Assembly (NCBI GenBank): GCA_003132205.1
Contig: PKWY01000046.1
Location: 107,467-171,466 of the forward strand
Direction: 5' to 3'
Length of the DNA stretch: 64,000 nucleotides
Source: Acidimicrobiaceae bacterium
GTDB lineage: Bacteria > Actinomycetota > Acidimicrobiia > Acidimicrobiales > RAAP-2
The position numbers and the translations under genes are program-made. How positions within the stretch are numbered: the stretch's first letter is position 1; each line of letters starts with the position of its first letter. This document shows positions 32,398-42,555 of this stretch, piece by piece. The notes beneath the pieces were generated by a model. It was not told the origin of the DNA. It saw only the letters and a program-made list of their open reading frames with translations, and searched no databases.

Positions 32398-33405
32398 CTA
32401 TTTGCCGATGAAGCTGGTCAGGTCGACGAGACGGTTCGAGTAACCCCATTCGTTGTCGTACCAGCCGAAGATCTTCACCAGGCTCTTCTCATCGTCGATG
32501 CGCTGGACCATGGTCATCTTCGAGTCGAAGGTGCATGACGCGGGGATGCCGACGATGTCCGATGAGACGATCGGGTCATCGGTGTAGACGAGCACGCCCC
32601 TCAGCGCGCCCTCAGCGGCGGCCTTGAACGCCGCGTTAATCTCCTCGACGGTCGTCGAGCGGACGATCGCGGTGAAGTCGGTAATCGACCCGTCGGGAAT
32701 CGGAACACGAAGCGACGTGCCGTCGAGGCGGCCCTTCATTGATTCGAGCACCAGGCTCGTCGCGCGCGCGGCGCCGGTCGAGGACGGCACGATGTTCACC
32801 GCGGCGGCGCGGGCCCGACGCAGGTCCTTGTGCGGGAGATCGAGCAGGTTCTGGTCGTTGGTGTAGGCGTGGACGGTCGTCATGAGTCCGGCGTCGACGC
32901 CCAGGGCGTCGTCGAGGACTTTCACCATCGGCACGAAGCAGTTCGTGGTGCACGAGGCGTTGCTCACGACGTGGTGCAGCGCCGCGTCGTAGGTGTCGTG
33001 GTTGACGCCGAAGACGAACGTGGCGTCCACGTCGGAGGCGGGAGCCGAGATGATCACCTTCTTGGCGCCGGCCGTGAGGTGCTGTGCGGCGCCTTCGCGG
33101 GTTGTGAAGATGCCCGTTGATTCAATGACGACATCGATCTCCAGTTCGGCCCAAGGCAGTTCCAACGGGTTGCGCACGGCGAGGACCTTGATGGTCTTGT
33201 CCCCGACGGTGATGCCGCCGTCAGTCACGCTCACGGGGAGCTCCAGGCGTCCCTGGGTCGAGTCGTACTTCAGCAGATGAGCGTTCGTTTCTGGCGACGT
33301 CAGGTCGTTCACCGCAATGACGTCGATCTCCGGATTGTGGAGTGAAGCGCGAAGGTAACCCCGTCCAATTCGTCCAAACCCATTAATCGCAACACGTGTG
33401 GCCAC
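32398..33405 (-). CDS. gap: Glyceraldehyde-3-phosphate dehydrogenase
   Basis: A 335-residue GAPDH. NAD-binding start VAINGFGRIGRGYLRA, active site SNASCTTNCFVPM with catalytic Cys near residue 152, substrate motif TGAARATSLVLE, and the C-terminal WYDNEWGYSNRLVDL. It is the first gene of the glycolytic set. In most actinobacteria whiA lies between yvcK and gap; here only 37 bases separate them. Confidence 0.97.
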   Translation of the reverse strand: MATRVAINGFGRIGRGYLRASLHNPEIDVIAVNDLTSPETNAHLLKYDSTQGRLELPVSVTDGGITVGDKTIKVLAVRNPLELPWAELEIDVVIESTGIFTTREGAAQHLTAGAKKVIISAPASDVDATFVFGVNHDTYDAALHHVVSNASCTTNCFVPMVKVLDDALGVDAGLMTTVHAYTNDQNLLDLPHKDLRRARAAAVNIVPSSTGAARATSLVLESMKGRLDGTSLRVPIPDGSITDFTAIVRSTTVEEINAAFKAAAEGALRGVLVYTDDPIVSSDIVGIPASCTFDSKMTMVQRIDDEKSLVKIFGWYDNEWGYSNRLVDLTSFIGK

Positions 33406-33442
33406 TGGCGTCTCCTCATCTACTGGTCATCAGTTGTTGCAC

Positions 33443-34291
33443 TCACGCAATAACTGCTCGGGCCAATTTTTGCACATCGTGGACCATGCCATTTCGCCCC
33501 GCCACATCCGCGACGATCAGGGGCAGCGAACAGGGCTGAGTGGCGAAGATCGACGCGGCGTCGACGAGGACCGCGTCGGGTCGTATGGCGTGACGCACCA
33601 GCGCGTCGACGTGGTCCTGGAGGCTGTAGCTGCTAGTTTCGGGCATCTCGGGACGAAGGTTGGCGACGTAGATCTTTCGCGCCGTGGTGCCCGCCAGCGC
33701 CTGGGCGATTCCGGGCACCACGCACGCCGCCAAGACGCTCGTGAAGAGCGAGCCCGGGCCAATGAGGATCAGTTCCGCGTTCTCGATCGCCTCGACGGCG
33801 GCGATCGGGGCGGCGGCGTTCCTCGGCTCGACGCTGATGTTGCGGATTGAGGAGCACTGGTGTACCACGGTCTGTCCCCTCGTGCGTCCCTCTTCGGTGC
33901 TGGCGACGAGCACCACGCCCTCGGAGCTCGCCGGGATGATCCGGCCCGTCACGCCCATGACCTGAGCGGCGGCGCAGACCGACTCCTCCAGGTTCCCGGT
34001 AGCGTCGATCAATCCCACCAACAGGAGGTTCCCGACCGCGTGCCCACTCAGATCACCAACACTGAAACGATGCTCGAACGACCTCGCGAGCGGGTTATCA
34101 GGGTCCGCGAGCGCGCTGAGGCAGACTCGCAGGTCCCCGACTGCGGCAACGTTGAGCATGGCGCGAAGTCGACCGGTCGATCCCCCGTCGTCGGCAACCG
34201 ACACCACGCCGGTCACATCGGCAGTGATCAGCCGAAGGGCTTTCAGCGACACGGCCGTGCCGTGACCCCCACCGACAGCGACGACTTTCAT
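33443..34291 (-). CDS. yvcK: YvcK/CofD-like protein (gluconeogenesis factor)
   Basis: A 282-residue protein with VVAVGGGHGTAVSLKALRL at the start, VVSVADDGGSTGRLRAML, the central LSGHAVGNLLLVGL, and LILIGPGSLFTSVLAACVVP. These are the nucleotide-sugar-binding motifs of the YvcK family, which binds UDP-GlcNAc and helps control carbon flow and cell shape in Gram-positive bacteria. Its start overlaps the rapZ stop by four bases, as in many genomes. Confidence 0.93.
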   Translation of the reverse strand: MKVVAVGGGHGTAVSLKALRLITADVTGVVSVADDGGSTGRLRAMLNVAAVGDLRVCLSALADPDNPLARSFEHRFSVGDLSGHAVGNLLLVGLIDATGNLEESVCAAAQVMGVTGRIIPASSEGVVLVASTEEGRTRGQTVVHQCSSIRNISVEPRNAAAPIAAVEAIENAELILIGPGSLFTSVLAACVVPGIAQALAGTTARKIYVANLRPEMPETSSYSLQDHVDALVRHAIRPDAVLVDAASIFATQPCSLPLIVADVAGRNGMVHDVQKLARAVIA

Positions 34292-35133
34292 CGCGCAATA
34301 TCGCGGTGAAAGACGGCGTTAGGAATCTTGAGCCGGCGGCGGATCTCCTCGGCGATGGCGACCGATCGGTGACGCCCACCGGTGCAGCCGATCGCGATCG
34401 AGAGATACGACTTGCCCTCTTTCGCGAACTCCGGAATCTGCCACTCGAGAAGCTGGACCACGTCGTGCAGGAAATGCTGGGCCGGCTCTTGGCTGAGGAC
34501 GTAATTCGCCACCGGTTCGTCGAGGCCTGTGAGGGGGCGAAGCTCCTCGACCCAATGCGGGTTGGGCAGGAAGCGGCAGTCGAACACCAGGTCGACGTCG
34601 CGCGGAATCCCGTTGGAGTAGCCGAACGACACGAGCGACACGCGAAGCGCACCCGCGCTGTTCGCTTCGGTGAAGATCTCAACAATCCGAGAACGCAGCT
34701 GGTTGGTGTTGATGGAACCGGTATCGATGACCATGTCGGCGGCGTCCCTGATCGACTGCAGCAGCGCCCGCTCGCCCGCGATCGAATCGGCGAGCGTTGG
34801 CGCGGGGAACGGATGACGGCGCCGATTTCCCTCGTAGCGGTGGATCAGGACGTCATCGGGCGCGTCGATGAACAGGATCTTGGCGCTGTCGTGCTTCTGC
34901 TGCAGTTCCATCTCGACGGCGAGCAGGGCGTCGGGCTGCACCCTTCCCGAGCGCCCGACGATGAACGCCACGCCGGCGTATTCGGCCGAGCCCGCCGCCG
35001 CGAGCTCACCCACCCGGACGATCAATTCGAGCGGCAGATTATCGATCACGAACCAGCCCAGGTCTTCGAGGGCGGCGGACACGGTCGAGCGGCCGGCCCC
35101 CGACATTCCAGTCACGAGCAACATCTCACTCAT
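34288..35133 (-). CDS. rapZ: RapZ/YvcJ family nucleotide-binding protein
   Basis: A 281-residue protein with a P-loop near residue 8 (VTGMSGAGRSTVSAALEDLG), where Arg replaces the usual Lys as often in actinobacteria. Other marks are WFVIDNLPLELI, the DAPDDVLIHRYEGNRRRHP segment, and the C-terminal SIAIGCTGGRHRSVAIAEEI. The family binds nucleotides or amino-sugar phosphates; in E. coli it is an RNase E adaptor. ATG 35133 overlaps the uvrC stop by eight bases and is preferred to an earlier in-frame start. Confidence 0.93.
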   Translation of the reverse strand: MSEMLLVTGMSGAGRSTVSAALEDLGWFVIDNLPLELIVRVGELAAAGSAEYAGVAFIVGRSGRVQPDALLAVEMELQQKHDSAKILFIDAPDDVLIHRYEGNRRRHPFPAPTLADSIAGERALLQSIRDAADMVIDTGSINTNQLRSRIVEIFTEANSAGALRVSLVSFGYSNGIPRDVDLVFDCRFLPNPHWVEELRPLTGLDEPVANYVLSQEPAQHFLHDVVQLLEWQIPEFAKEGKSYLSIAIGCTGGRHRSVAIAEEIRRRLKIPNAVFHRDIAR

Positions 35134-36988
35134 CGCGGGCACCCCCCTTCGTCGGTCTGGGCTCACTCGGCGCCTGTAAGTGATCGTAGATGTTCCGCGC
35201 CACCTCGTTCGGCAACCACGCCAAGGCCTCGAGCTCGTCGAGGGTGGCGTGGCGAAGCGCGTCGAGCGACCCGAACTGGACCATCAAGCGCTCGCGCCTC
35301 GCCGGTCCGAGTCCCTCCACTGCCTCGAGCGTCGACGCGATCATGGACTTGGCCCGCTTCGAGCGGTGAAACGTGATGGCGAAACGGTGGGCTTCGTCCC
35401 TTATCCGCTGGACCAGATACAGGCTCTCCGACCCGCGCTCGAGGGCGATCGGGATCGAACTGCCCGGTCGATAGAGCAGTTCCTCTCTCTTCGCGAGCGC
35501 GGCGAATTCCACGTCAGCGAGCCCGAGGCTCTTGGCGGCCTTCTGCGCGGCGTGTAGTTGCGGGAGGCCGCCATCGATGATTATTAGGTCGGGACGGTGG
35601 AACTTCGTGGCGGCCTGGTCGTCGCCCCAGTAGGTGAGTCGCCTTCGAACCACCTCCTGCATCGCGCCGACGTCGTCGTTGCCGAGGATCTCCTTCACGT
35701 TGAAGCGGCGGTAGTCGCCCTTCTTCGAGATACCGTCTTCGAACACGACCATTGAGCCGACGTAGTTGGTTCCCTGGAGGTGGCTCATGTCGAAGCACTC
35801 GATGCGAAACGGAGGCTGTTTCAGTCCAAGCGCCTCACCGAGCTCCTGGAGAGCGCGCGAACGCACATTGTGGTCGCTCTGGCGGCGCAAGGAGTCTCGG
35901 CTGATCACCGCTCGCGCGTCATTGGTCGCGAGGTCGAGCACTCGGCGGCGTCGACCCCGCTGGGGCGCCACCACATCGACGTTCTTGTCTCGCAGCGTAC
36001 TCAGATAGGCCCTCATCAGCGGCGACGCCGACTCGGCGTCGGGGACGACCACGACCGGCGGGACGCTTCCCGGGTCGCTGTAGAGGTCGGGCAGGACGCT
36101 CTCGAGGATCTCGGCGCCGCCTTCGTCCATTGACCGGTCGATCAGGTGCACGGTGCGCCCGATGATCCGCCCGTGGCGGACCCGGAATCGAACGACCGCC
36201 GCCCGACCACCGTCGGTGTCGACCGCCAGTACGTCGAGGTTGGAGTGGTCATCGAGGACCACGCTCTGGTTGCCCGCAGCGCGCTCGAGGGCGGCGAGAC
36301 CGTCTCGGGCCTTCGCCGCGGCCTCGTAGTGCTTCTTCTCGGAAGCCGCCTTCATCTGGCCCTGGAGCAGCGTACGTAGCTGGCGCACGTCGCCCTCGAA
36401 GAACTTCGCCCACGACTGGACCAACTTCTGGTAGTCCGCGGCGTCGACGGCCTGCACGCAGGGCCCCGAGCACTTGCCGATGTCGTACAGCAAGCACGGC
36501 CTACCGATGCGTTGTTGGTAGTTGAACTTGTGCTTCGTGCACGAGCGCAGTGGAAACGCCTGGAGCAGCTCGTCGATCGTGGCCCGCAGCGCCCTCACGT
36601 CGACGAAGGGCCCGAAGTAGCGAACCCCCTTCACGTGCTTGCCCCTGGTGATCAACGGGGCCGGGAAGTCGGTCCGTGAGTCGATGGCCACGTACGGGAA
36701 GCTCTTGTCGTCCTTCAGGCGCATGTTGTAGCGGGGTTGATTCTGCTTGATCAATTCGTTCTCAAGGATCAGCGCGTCGATCTCGCTTGGCGTCACGATC
36801 CACTCGACGGAGGTCGCCTCGGCCATCAGCGCCTGGGTCTTGAAGTCGAGCGCGTCGCCGCGCTGGAAGTAGTTCGAAAGCCGCTGCTGGAGCGAGAGCG
36901 CCTTGCCGACGTAGATGACCGTGTCGTGCTCGTTGCGAAAGAGATAACAGCCACTTTCGCGAGGTATGCCCGAGGGCCTGGCGAACAC
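35126..36988 (-). CDS. uvrC: Excinuclease ABC subunit C
   Basis: A 620-residue UvrC. The N-terminal GIY-YIG nuclease (SGCYLFRNEHDTVIYVGKAL) makes the 3' cut. A Cys-rich part (RPCLLYDIGKCSGPCV) and the UvrBC-binding helix (KKHYEAAAKARDGL) follow. The RNase H-like nuclease (RIECFDMSHLQGTNYVGSMV, then LIIIDGGLPQLHAAQ) makes the 5' cut, and the tandem HhH motif (TLEAVEGLGPARRERLMVQF) is at the end. GTG start overlaps the uvrA stop. Confidence 0.96.
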   Translation of the reverse strand: MFARPSGIPRESGCYLFRNEHDTVIYVGKALSLQQRLSNYFQRGDALDFKTQALMAEATSVEWIVTPSEIDALILENELIKQNQPRYNMRLKDDKSFPYVAIDSRTDFPAPLITRGKHVKGVRYFGPFVDVRALRATIDELLQAFPLRSCTKHKFNYQQRIGRPCLLYDIGKCSGPCVQAVDAADYQKLVQSWAKFFEGDVRQLRTLLQGQMKAASEKKHYEAAAKARDGLAALERAAGNQSVVLDDHSNLDVLAVDTDGGRAAVVRFRVRHGRIIGRTVHLIDRSMDEGGAEILESVLPDLYSDPGSVPPVVVVPDAESASPLMRAYLSTLRDKNVDVVAPQRGRRRRVLDLATNDARAVISRDSLRRQSDHNVRSRALQELGEALGLKQPPFRIECFDMSHLQGTNYVGSMVVFEDGISKKGDYRRFNVKEILGNDDVGAMQEVVRRRLTYWGDDQAATKFHRPDLIIIDGGLPQLHAAQKAAKSLGLADVEFAALAKREELLYRPGSSIPIALERGSESLYLVQRIRDEAHRFAITFHRSKRAKSMIASTLEAVEGLGPARRERLMVQFGSLDALRHATLDELEALAWLPNEVARNIYDHLQAPSEPRPTKGGARDE

Positions 36989-39825
36989 TATGACCCGCCG
37001 GCGGCCGCCAAGACTGCACGCAGGACCGTTCCGGTCGCCGTCTCCAACGTCGCAATCTTCTCGGGCGTACCCTCGCCGACCACGAGTCCCCCGCGGCGAC
37101 CACCTTCGGGTCCGAGGTCGATCACCCAGTCCGCGGTCTTCACGACGTCGAGGTTGTGCTCGATCACGAGCACCGTGTTGCCCTGATCCACCAGGCGGTG
37201 AAGCACCTGCAGCAGCCGATTCACGTCCTCGAAGTGCAATCCCGTCGTCGGCTCGTCCAGCACGTAGAACGTGTGGCCGGTCGGGCGCCTCGCCAGCTCG
37301 GTCGCCAGCTTCACGCGCTGGGCCTCCCCCCCGGACAGGGTCGGCGCGGGCTGACCGAGTCGGACGTAGCCGAGCCCCACGTCAGCGAGGCTTTGGATGT
37401 TTCGAAGGATTGAGGGCTGGCGCTCGAAGAACTCCAGCGCCTGGGAGATCGGCATGTTGAGCACGTCGCTGATCGACTTGCCCCGGTACTTGATCTCGAG
37501 CGTCTCGCGGTTGTAACGTGCCCCGTCGCAGGTCTCGCAGTTCACGTAGACGTCGGGCAGGAAGTGCATCTCGATCTTGATGGTTCCGTCGCCCGCGCAC
37601 ACCTCGCAGCGCCCACCCTTCACGTTGAACGAGAAGCGGCCCTGCTGGTAGCCGCGGACCTTGGACTCCTGGGTTTCGGCGAACAGCTTGCGGATCTTGT
37701 CGAAGACCCCGGTGTAGGTGGCGGGATTCGATCTCGGCGTGCGTCCGATCGGCTGCTGGTCGACGGCGACGACCTTGTCGATGTTCTGAACCCCGAGAAT
37801 CGTGTCGTGCTCGGCGGCCGTGGTCTTGGCCCGGTTGATCTGGTGTTCGAGCGAACTCAGCAGGATCGAGTTGATCAGCGTTGACTTGCCCGAGCCCGAA
37901 ACCCCGGTGACCGCGACGAACGTGCCGAGCGGTATGGCGACCGACACATCCTGGAGGTTGTTGGCCCGCGCCCCCTTGATGGTCAACTTCTTCCCGTCGC
38001 CCTTGCGGCGGGTCTTCGGGGTCTCGATGGTGCGCGCCCCTGAGAGGTACTGGCCGGTGAGCGACTTCTTGTTCTTCAAGAGGTCCGCGTAGCTTCCCGC
38101 GTGCACGACCTCGCCACCGTATTCGCCAGCTCCGGGGCCGATATCGACGATGAAGTCAGCCATCCGGATCGTCTCTTCGTCGTGCTCGACGACGATGACC
38201 GAGTTGCCGAGGTCACGGAGCCGTTCGAGGGTGGCGATGAGGCGACGGTTGTCGCGCTGGTGCAGCCCGATCGAGGGCTCGTCGAGGACGTAGAGCACCC
38301 CCACCAGGTAGCTCCCGATCTGGCTCGCCAGGCGGATCCTCTGCGCCTCGCCGCCCGACAGCGTCGCCGACGCCCGGCTCAAGGTCAAGTAGTCGAGGCC
38401 AACATCCATGAGGAACGTCAGGCGAGCGAGGATCTCCTTGATGACCTGGCGGGCGATGGTCTCCTCGCGCTTGGTCAGCTTCAGTTTCTTGAAGAAGTCG
38501 ATCGCCTCGTCGATGGTCATCGCGTTCACTTCGGCGATGTTCTTGCCGTGGATGCGAACGGCGAGCACCTCGGGCTTGAGGCGCTGGCCCGCGCAGGTCG
38601 TGCACTCGACCTCGCGCATGTACTGCTCTGCCTGCTCGCGCGACCAGTCCCCGTCGGCTTCGTTGCGTTTTCGCTCCAGCCAGTCGACGATCCCGTTATA
38701 GGTCGTGTCGTAGGTGCGCACCTTGCCGTACCGGTTTCGGTACTTTACCGGAACCGACTTGCGGTCCACCCCGTAGAGGATGAGCTTGCGGTCCTTCGCC
38801 CTCAGTTTCTTCCACGGCGTCTTCACGTCGAACTCGCCCATGGTGGCGATGCCGGCGATGAGCCGCTCGAAGTACTTGAAGCGCTGCCCCGCCCAGGGTG
38901 CCAAGGCGCCACCGGCAAGCGAAAGCTCGGCGTCGGGCACCACCAGGTCCGGATCGACCTCGAAGCGGGTTCCGAGGCCCGTGCACACCGGGCATGCTCC
39001 GTAGGGCGAATTGAAGGAGAAGTCCCGGGGCGCCAGTTCCGTGAAACTTATGCCGCAGTGACTGCAGGCCATCTTCTCGGAGAACTGCACCAACTCCTCG
39101 CCGTCAAGGAACAGAAACGAGACGAGACCCTTCGTGAGCTTCAGCGCCGTCTCCACCGACTCGGTGAGGCGCTGGCGATTCGTCGCCTTGACCGTCAGCC
39201 GGTCGAGCACGACGTCGATCGTGTGCTGTTCGTAGCGGGCGAGGTCCACCTCCTCGCGGTCCGCGAGTTCCATCACCGTACCGTCGACGCGCACCCGGGA
39301 GAACCCCTGGGCCGCCAATTCGTTCAAGAGCGTGCTGTACTCGCCCTTTCGACCCTCCACCACCGTTGCGAGCACCAGGAAACGCGCCCCATCCTCGCGC
39401 CCGAGTATCTGGTCAACGATCTGCTGGGGGGTCTGGCGTGTGACCAGGCGTCCGCAGATGTGACAGTACGGCACGCCGATGCGGGCGAACAGCAGCCGCA
39501 GGTGGTCGTGGATCTCCGTGATCGTGCCGACGGTCGAGCGCGGATTCCTCGACGCGGTCTTCTGGTCAATGGAGATCGCGGGCGAGAGACCCTCGATGAA
39601 GTCGACGTCGGGCTTGTCCATCTGACCGAGGAACTGGCGAGCGTAGGCCGAAAGGCTCTCGACGTATCGCCGCTGGCCCTCGGCGTAGATGGTGTCAAAG
39701 GCCAGTGATGACTTACCCGAACCGGACAGCCCGGTGAAGACCACGAGCTGGTCGCGGGGAATCTCGACCGAGAGGTCCTTGAGGTTGTGGACGCGTGCCC
39801 CTTGCACGCGGATGGTCTTGGACAT
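36988..39825 (-). CDS. uvrA: Excinuclease ABC subunit A
   Basis: A 945-residue UvrA. Two ABC ATPase halves: first Walker [17 protein letters not shown] (about 30-45), signature [15 protein letters not shown] and [14 protein letters not shown]; second Walker [15 protein letters not shown], signature [16 protein letters not shown] and [13 protein letters not shown]. Zinc fingers include CSHCGI with CPVC, and CEVCAGDG with CETC. It finds DNA damage and loads UvrB. It lies 16 bases after uvrB. Confidence 0.97.
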   Translation of the reverse strand: MSKTIRVQGARVHNLKDLSVEIPRDQLVVFTGLSGSGKSSLAFDTIYAEGQRRYVESLSAYARQFLGQMDKPDVDFIEGLSPAISIDQKTASRNPRSTVGTITEIHDHLRLLFARIGVPYCHICGRLVTRQTPQQIVDQILGREDGARFLVLATVVEGRKGEYSTLLNELAAQGFSRVRVDGTVMELADREEVDLARYEQHTIDVVLDRLTVKATNRQRLTESVETALKLTKGLVSFLFLDGEELVQFSEKMACSHCGISFTELAPRDFSFNSPYGACPVCTGLGTRFEVDPDLVVPDAELSLAGGALAPWAGQRFKYFERLIAGIATMGEFDVKTPWKKLRAKDRKLILYGVDRKSVPVKYRNRYGKVRTYDTTYNGIVDWLERKRNEADGDWSREQAEQYMREVECTTCAGQRLKPEVLAVRIHGKNIAEVNAMTIDEAIDFFKKLKLTKREETIARQVIKEILARLTFLMDVGLDYLTLSRASATLSGGEAQRIRLASQIGSYLVGVLYVLDEPSIGLHQRDNRRLIATLERLRDLGNSVIVVEHDEETIRMADFIVDIGPGAGEYGGEVVHAGSYADLLKNKKSLTGQYLSGARTIETPKTRRKGDGKKLTIKGARANNLQDVSVAIPLGTFVAVTGVSGSGKSTLINSILLSSLEHQINRAKTTAAEHDTILGVQNIDKVVAVDQQPIGRTPRSNPATYTGVFDKIRKLFAETQESKVRGYQQGRFSFNVKGGRCEVCAGDGTIKIEMHFLPDVYVNCETCDGARYNRETLEIKYRGKSISDVLNMPISQALEFFERQPSILRNIQSLADVGLGYVRLGQPAPTLSGGEAQRVKLATELARRPTGHTFYVLDEPTTGLHFEDVNRLLQVLHRLVDQGNTVLVIEHNLDVVKTADWVIDLGPEGGRRGGLVVGEGTPEKIATLETATGTVLRAVLAAAGGS

Positions 39826-39841
39826 AGCGCGAATCTACCGG

Positions 39842-41860
39842 TTATGCATCAACGCTCAATCCGTCAATGATCGAGTCGAGTCCTTGGAGGTGCAGGGTGT
39901 GCAGGTAGTCGCGCAACGCCGCCGCTTCCTCGAAGCGAAGCTCGGCGGCGGCGCTCAGCATGGCCTTTTCCACGCGGGCAATCTCAATGTTGAGATCGTC
40001 GGGTAGCGAGCCCTCGAGCGACGAGATGCCGTGGGACCTGTTGGTTGGCTCGGGCGCCGACTCGCTGCGCAGTCGCCCGAGGATGTCCGCCACGTTCTTC
40101 ATCACGGTCTTGGGCTCGATGCCGTGCTCTTCGTTGTACGCGGCCTGGAGGAGCCGGCGCCGCTCGGTGAGCGAAATCGCTTCACGCATGGAGTCGGTCA
40201 TCCGGTCGGCGTAGAGCACCGCTTCTCCGTTGGAGTTTCGAGCGGCCCGCCCGATGGTTTGGATCAACGCGCTGCGCGAGCGCAGAAAGCCTTCCTTGTC
40301 GGCGTCGAGTATCGCCACCAGCGATACCTCGGGCAGGTCGAGCCCCTCCCGCAGGAGGTTGATCCCGACCAAGACGTCGAACTCGCCCAGGCGGAGCGAA
40401 CGCAGGATCTCGATCCGCTGGATCGTGTCGATGTCGCTGTGCAGGTACTGAACTCGGTATCCGGCCTTGGCGAGGAAGTTGGTCAGGTCCTCAGCCATGC
40501 GTTTGGTCAGCGTCGTGATGAGGATCCGCTCGCCGCGGGCGATCGTGACGTCCAGACGCCCGCGCAGATCGTCAATCTGGTTCTTGGTCGGAACGACCGT
40601 CACCACCGGATCGAGCAAGCCGGTGGGGCGTATGACCTGCTCGGCGATCTGGTCGCTGTGCTCGATCTCGTACGGTCCCGGCGTCGCCGAGACGAAGACC
40701 ATCTGGGGCACGAGTTCCATGAACTCGTCGAAATTGAGGGGTCGGTTGTCCATGGCGCTCGGCAACCGGAATCCGTGCTCGACCAGGGTCAGCTTCCTCG
40801 ACCGGTCCCCCGCGTACTGACCTCGCACCTGGGGCACCGCGACGTGCGACTCGTCGATGACCACCAGGAGGTCCTCGGGAAAGTAATCAAGCAGCGTGTA
40901 GGGGCGTTCGCCCGGCTTGCGGCCGTCAAGGTGGGCGGAGTAGTTCTCGATGCCCGCGCAGATGCCCGTCTGCTCGAGCATCTCCAGGTCGTGCTCGGTA
41001 CGAGATCGCAGCCGCTGGGCTTCGAGCAGCTTGGACTCGGCTTGGAACGCCGCGAGCTGCACCTGCAGTTCCTCTTCAATCGACCGGCAGGCCTGCTGCA
41101 GCGTCTCGGTGCTCGTGGCGTAGTGCGACGCGGCGAAGAGCGTGAACTCCGGGACCCGGCCCCGATGCTCCTGGGTCACCGGATTGAAGAACGAGATCTC
41201 TTCGACCTCGTCACCGAAGAACGAGACGCGGATGGCCTCGTTGCTGTAGGCCGGCTGGATCTCAAGCGTGTCGCCCTTCATCCGAAAGGTCCCCCGGTCG
41301 AGCACCAGCTCGTTGCGGTTGTACTGCATCTCGACCAGGCGACGCAACAGGGCGCGCTGATCCAAGCTCTGCCCGACTTCGAGTTGCAGCATTCGCTCGC
41401 GGTACTCGACCGGGGAGCCGAGTCCGTAGATGCACGACACCGACGCCACCACGATCGTGTCGCGGTGAGTCAGCAGCGAGGACGTCGCGGCGTGGCGCAG
41501 CCGGTCAATCTCCTCGTTGATGGAGCTGTCCTTTTCGATGAAGGTGTCGGTGCGCGGGATGTACGCCTCGGGTTGGTAGTAGTCGTAGTACGAGACGAAG
41601 AACTCCACCCGGTTGTTGGGCAGCATCTCCTTCAGCTCCGAGGCGAGTTGCGCCGCCAACGACTTGTTGGGCTCGAGTATCAGCGTCGGGCGCTGGACCC
41701 GCTCGACCAGCCACGCTATGGTCGCGGTCTTGCCGCTGCCGGTGATTCCCTCGAGGGTCTGGTAGCGAAGGCCGTCCTCCACACCTTGGGCGAGGGTGGC
41801 GATCGCCGTGGGCTGATCGCCCGAGGGACTGAACGGTGATTCGACGAGGAACTTATCCAC
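39842..41860 (-). CDS. uvrB: Excinuclease ABC subunit B
   Basis: A 672-residue UvrB. Walker A GITGSGKTATIAWL near residue 40, the beta-hairpin region FFVSYYDYYQPEAYIPRTDT, DEAD-like VVIDESHVAVPQ, helicase motifs VLVGINLLREGLDLPEVSLV and QTIGRAARN, and the C-terminal UVR coiled coil EKAMLSAAAELRFEEAAALR. It verifies damage and recruits UvrC. Its start overlaps the end of coaE by eight bases. Confidence 0.97.
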   Translation of the reverse strand: MDKFLVESPFSPSGDQPTAIATLAQGVEDGLRYQTLEGITGSGKTATIAWLVERVQRPTLILEPNKSLAAQLASELKEMLPNNRVEFFVSYYDYYQPEAYIPRTDTFIEKDSSINEEIDRLRHAATSSLLTHRDTIVVASVSCIYGLGSPVEYRERMLQLEVGQSLDQRALLRRLVEMQYNRNELVLDRGTFRMKGDTLEIQPAYSNEAIRVSFFGDEVEEISFFNPVTQEHRGRVPEFTLFAASHYATSTETLQQACRSIEEELQVQLAAFQAESKLLEAQRLRSRTEHDLEMLEQTGICAGIENYSAHLDGRKPGERPYTLLDYFPEDLLVVIDESHVAVPQVRGQYAGDRSRKLTLVEHGFRLPSAMDNRPLNFDEFMELVPQMVFVSATPGPYEIEHSDQIAEQVIRPTGLLDPVVTVVPTKNQIDDLRGRLDVTIARGERILITTLTKRMAEDLTNFLAKAGYRVQYLHSDIDTIQRIEILRSLRLGEFDVLVGINLLREGLDLPEVSLVAILDADKEGFLRSRSALIQTIGRAARNSNGEAVLYADRMTDSMREAISLTERRRLLQAAYNEEHGIEPKTVMKNVADILGRLRSESAPEPTNRSHGISSLEGSLPDDLNIEIARVEKAMLSAAAELRFEEAAALRDYLHTLHLQGLDSIIDGLSVDA

Positions 41861-42449
41861 GGCTGAGCCCCAACCGATGGAGCTGCACGTCCAGTTGTTC
41901 GTAGAGCTCTTCCAACGTGCCGTCGTTCCAGATCACGTGATCGACGAGCGACGAGCGCTCCTCATTGATGATCTGGCTCGCCAGACGCGCGCGCGCGTCC
42001 CTTTCGGAAAATGAGCGGTATTTAATCAGCCTGTCGACCGCGACCTCGGGAGATGACTGCACCGACCACACCTCATCGAGCGTCAAGATCTCGCGTAGCT
42101 CGGCTCGAAAGAGCGGCAGCGCGACGAAGACCGCCGGGCCCTTCGCTTCGTCGAGTTGTCGAACGATTTCATTAAGAATGTGCCCGTGTGTGATTTGGTT
42201 GAGTCGCTTCAGCGCGCTCGGGTCGTGGAAGACAATCTCGGCCATGAAGGCTCTGTCCAGTGATTTATCCTCGTCAAGCGCCGCATCGCCGAAGGCGTCA
42301 TGCAGCGCCTGCCAAGCCGGCGCTCCGATATCGGTGACGCGACGCGCCACTTCGTCGGCGTCGACGATCGCGAAATTTAGAGCCGCGAGACGGTCGGTGG
42401 CCGCCGTCTTGCCCGCGCCAATTCCACCCGCGATGGCAATTCGTTTCAT
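41853..42449 (-). CDS. coaE: Dephospho-CoA kinase
   Basis: A 198-residue kinase with P-loop AIAGGIGAGKTAATDRLAAL, the substrate-binding IVDADEVARRV, and lid/helix motifs RYRSFSERDARARLASQI. The last step of coenzyme A synthesis is the phosphorylation of dephospho-CoA. In mycobacteria coaE follows rpsA directly; here the oligopeptide transporter operon sits between them. The gene opens the leftward repair block. Confidence 0.92.
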   Translation of the reverse strand: MKRIAIAGGIGAGKTAATDRLAALNFAIVDADEVARRVTDIGAPAWQALHDAFGDAALDEDKSLDRAFMAEIVFHDPSALKRLNQITHGHILNEIVRQLDEAKGPAVFVALPLFRAELREILTLDEVWSVQSSPEVAVDRLIKYRSFSERDARARLASQIINEERSSLVDHVIWNDGTLEELYEQLDVQLHRLGLSRG

Positions 42450-42555
42450 TCAACCACGGTAGCCACGACCAGTGACATTCCCGCCACGGTTGATTTGGTG
42501 TCCACTCGGGGTCTCGCCCTTGGCTAACCTCCTAAGAGGTCTCAGAGGGGGAAGA

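Noticed and set aside
38101-39708. 535-residue plus-strand frame opposite uvrA, and similar frames opposite uvrB (602) and polA (404 and 441)
   Set aside because: Long open antisense frames are usual in high-GC DNA with strong third-position bias; all oppose well-conserved genes.
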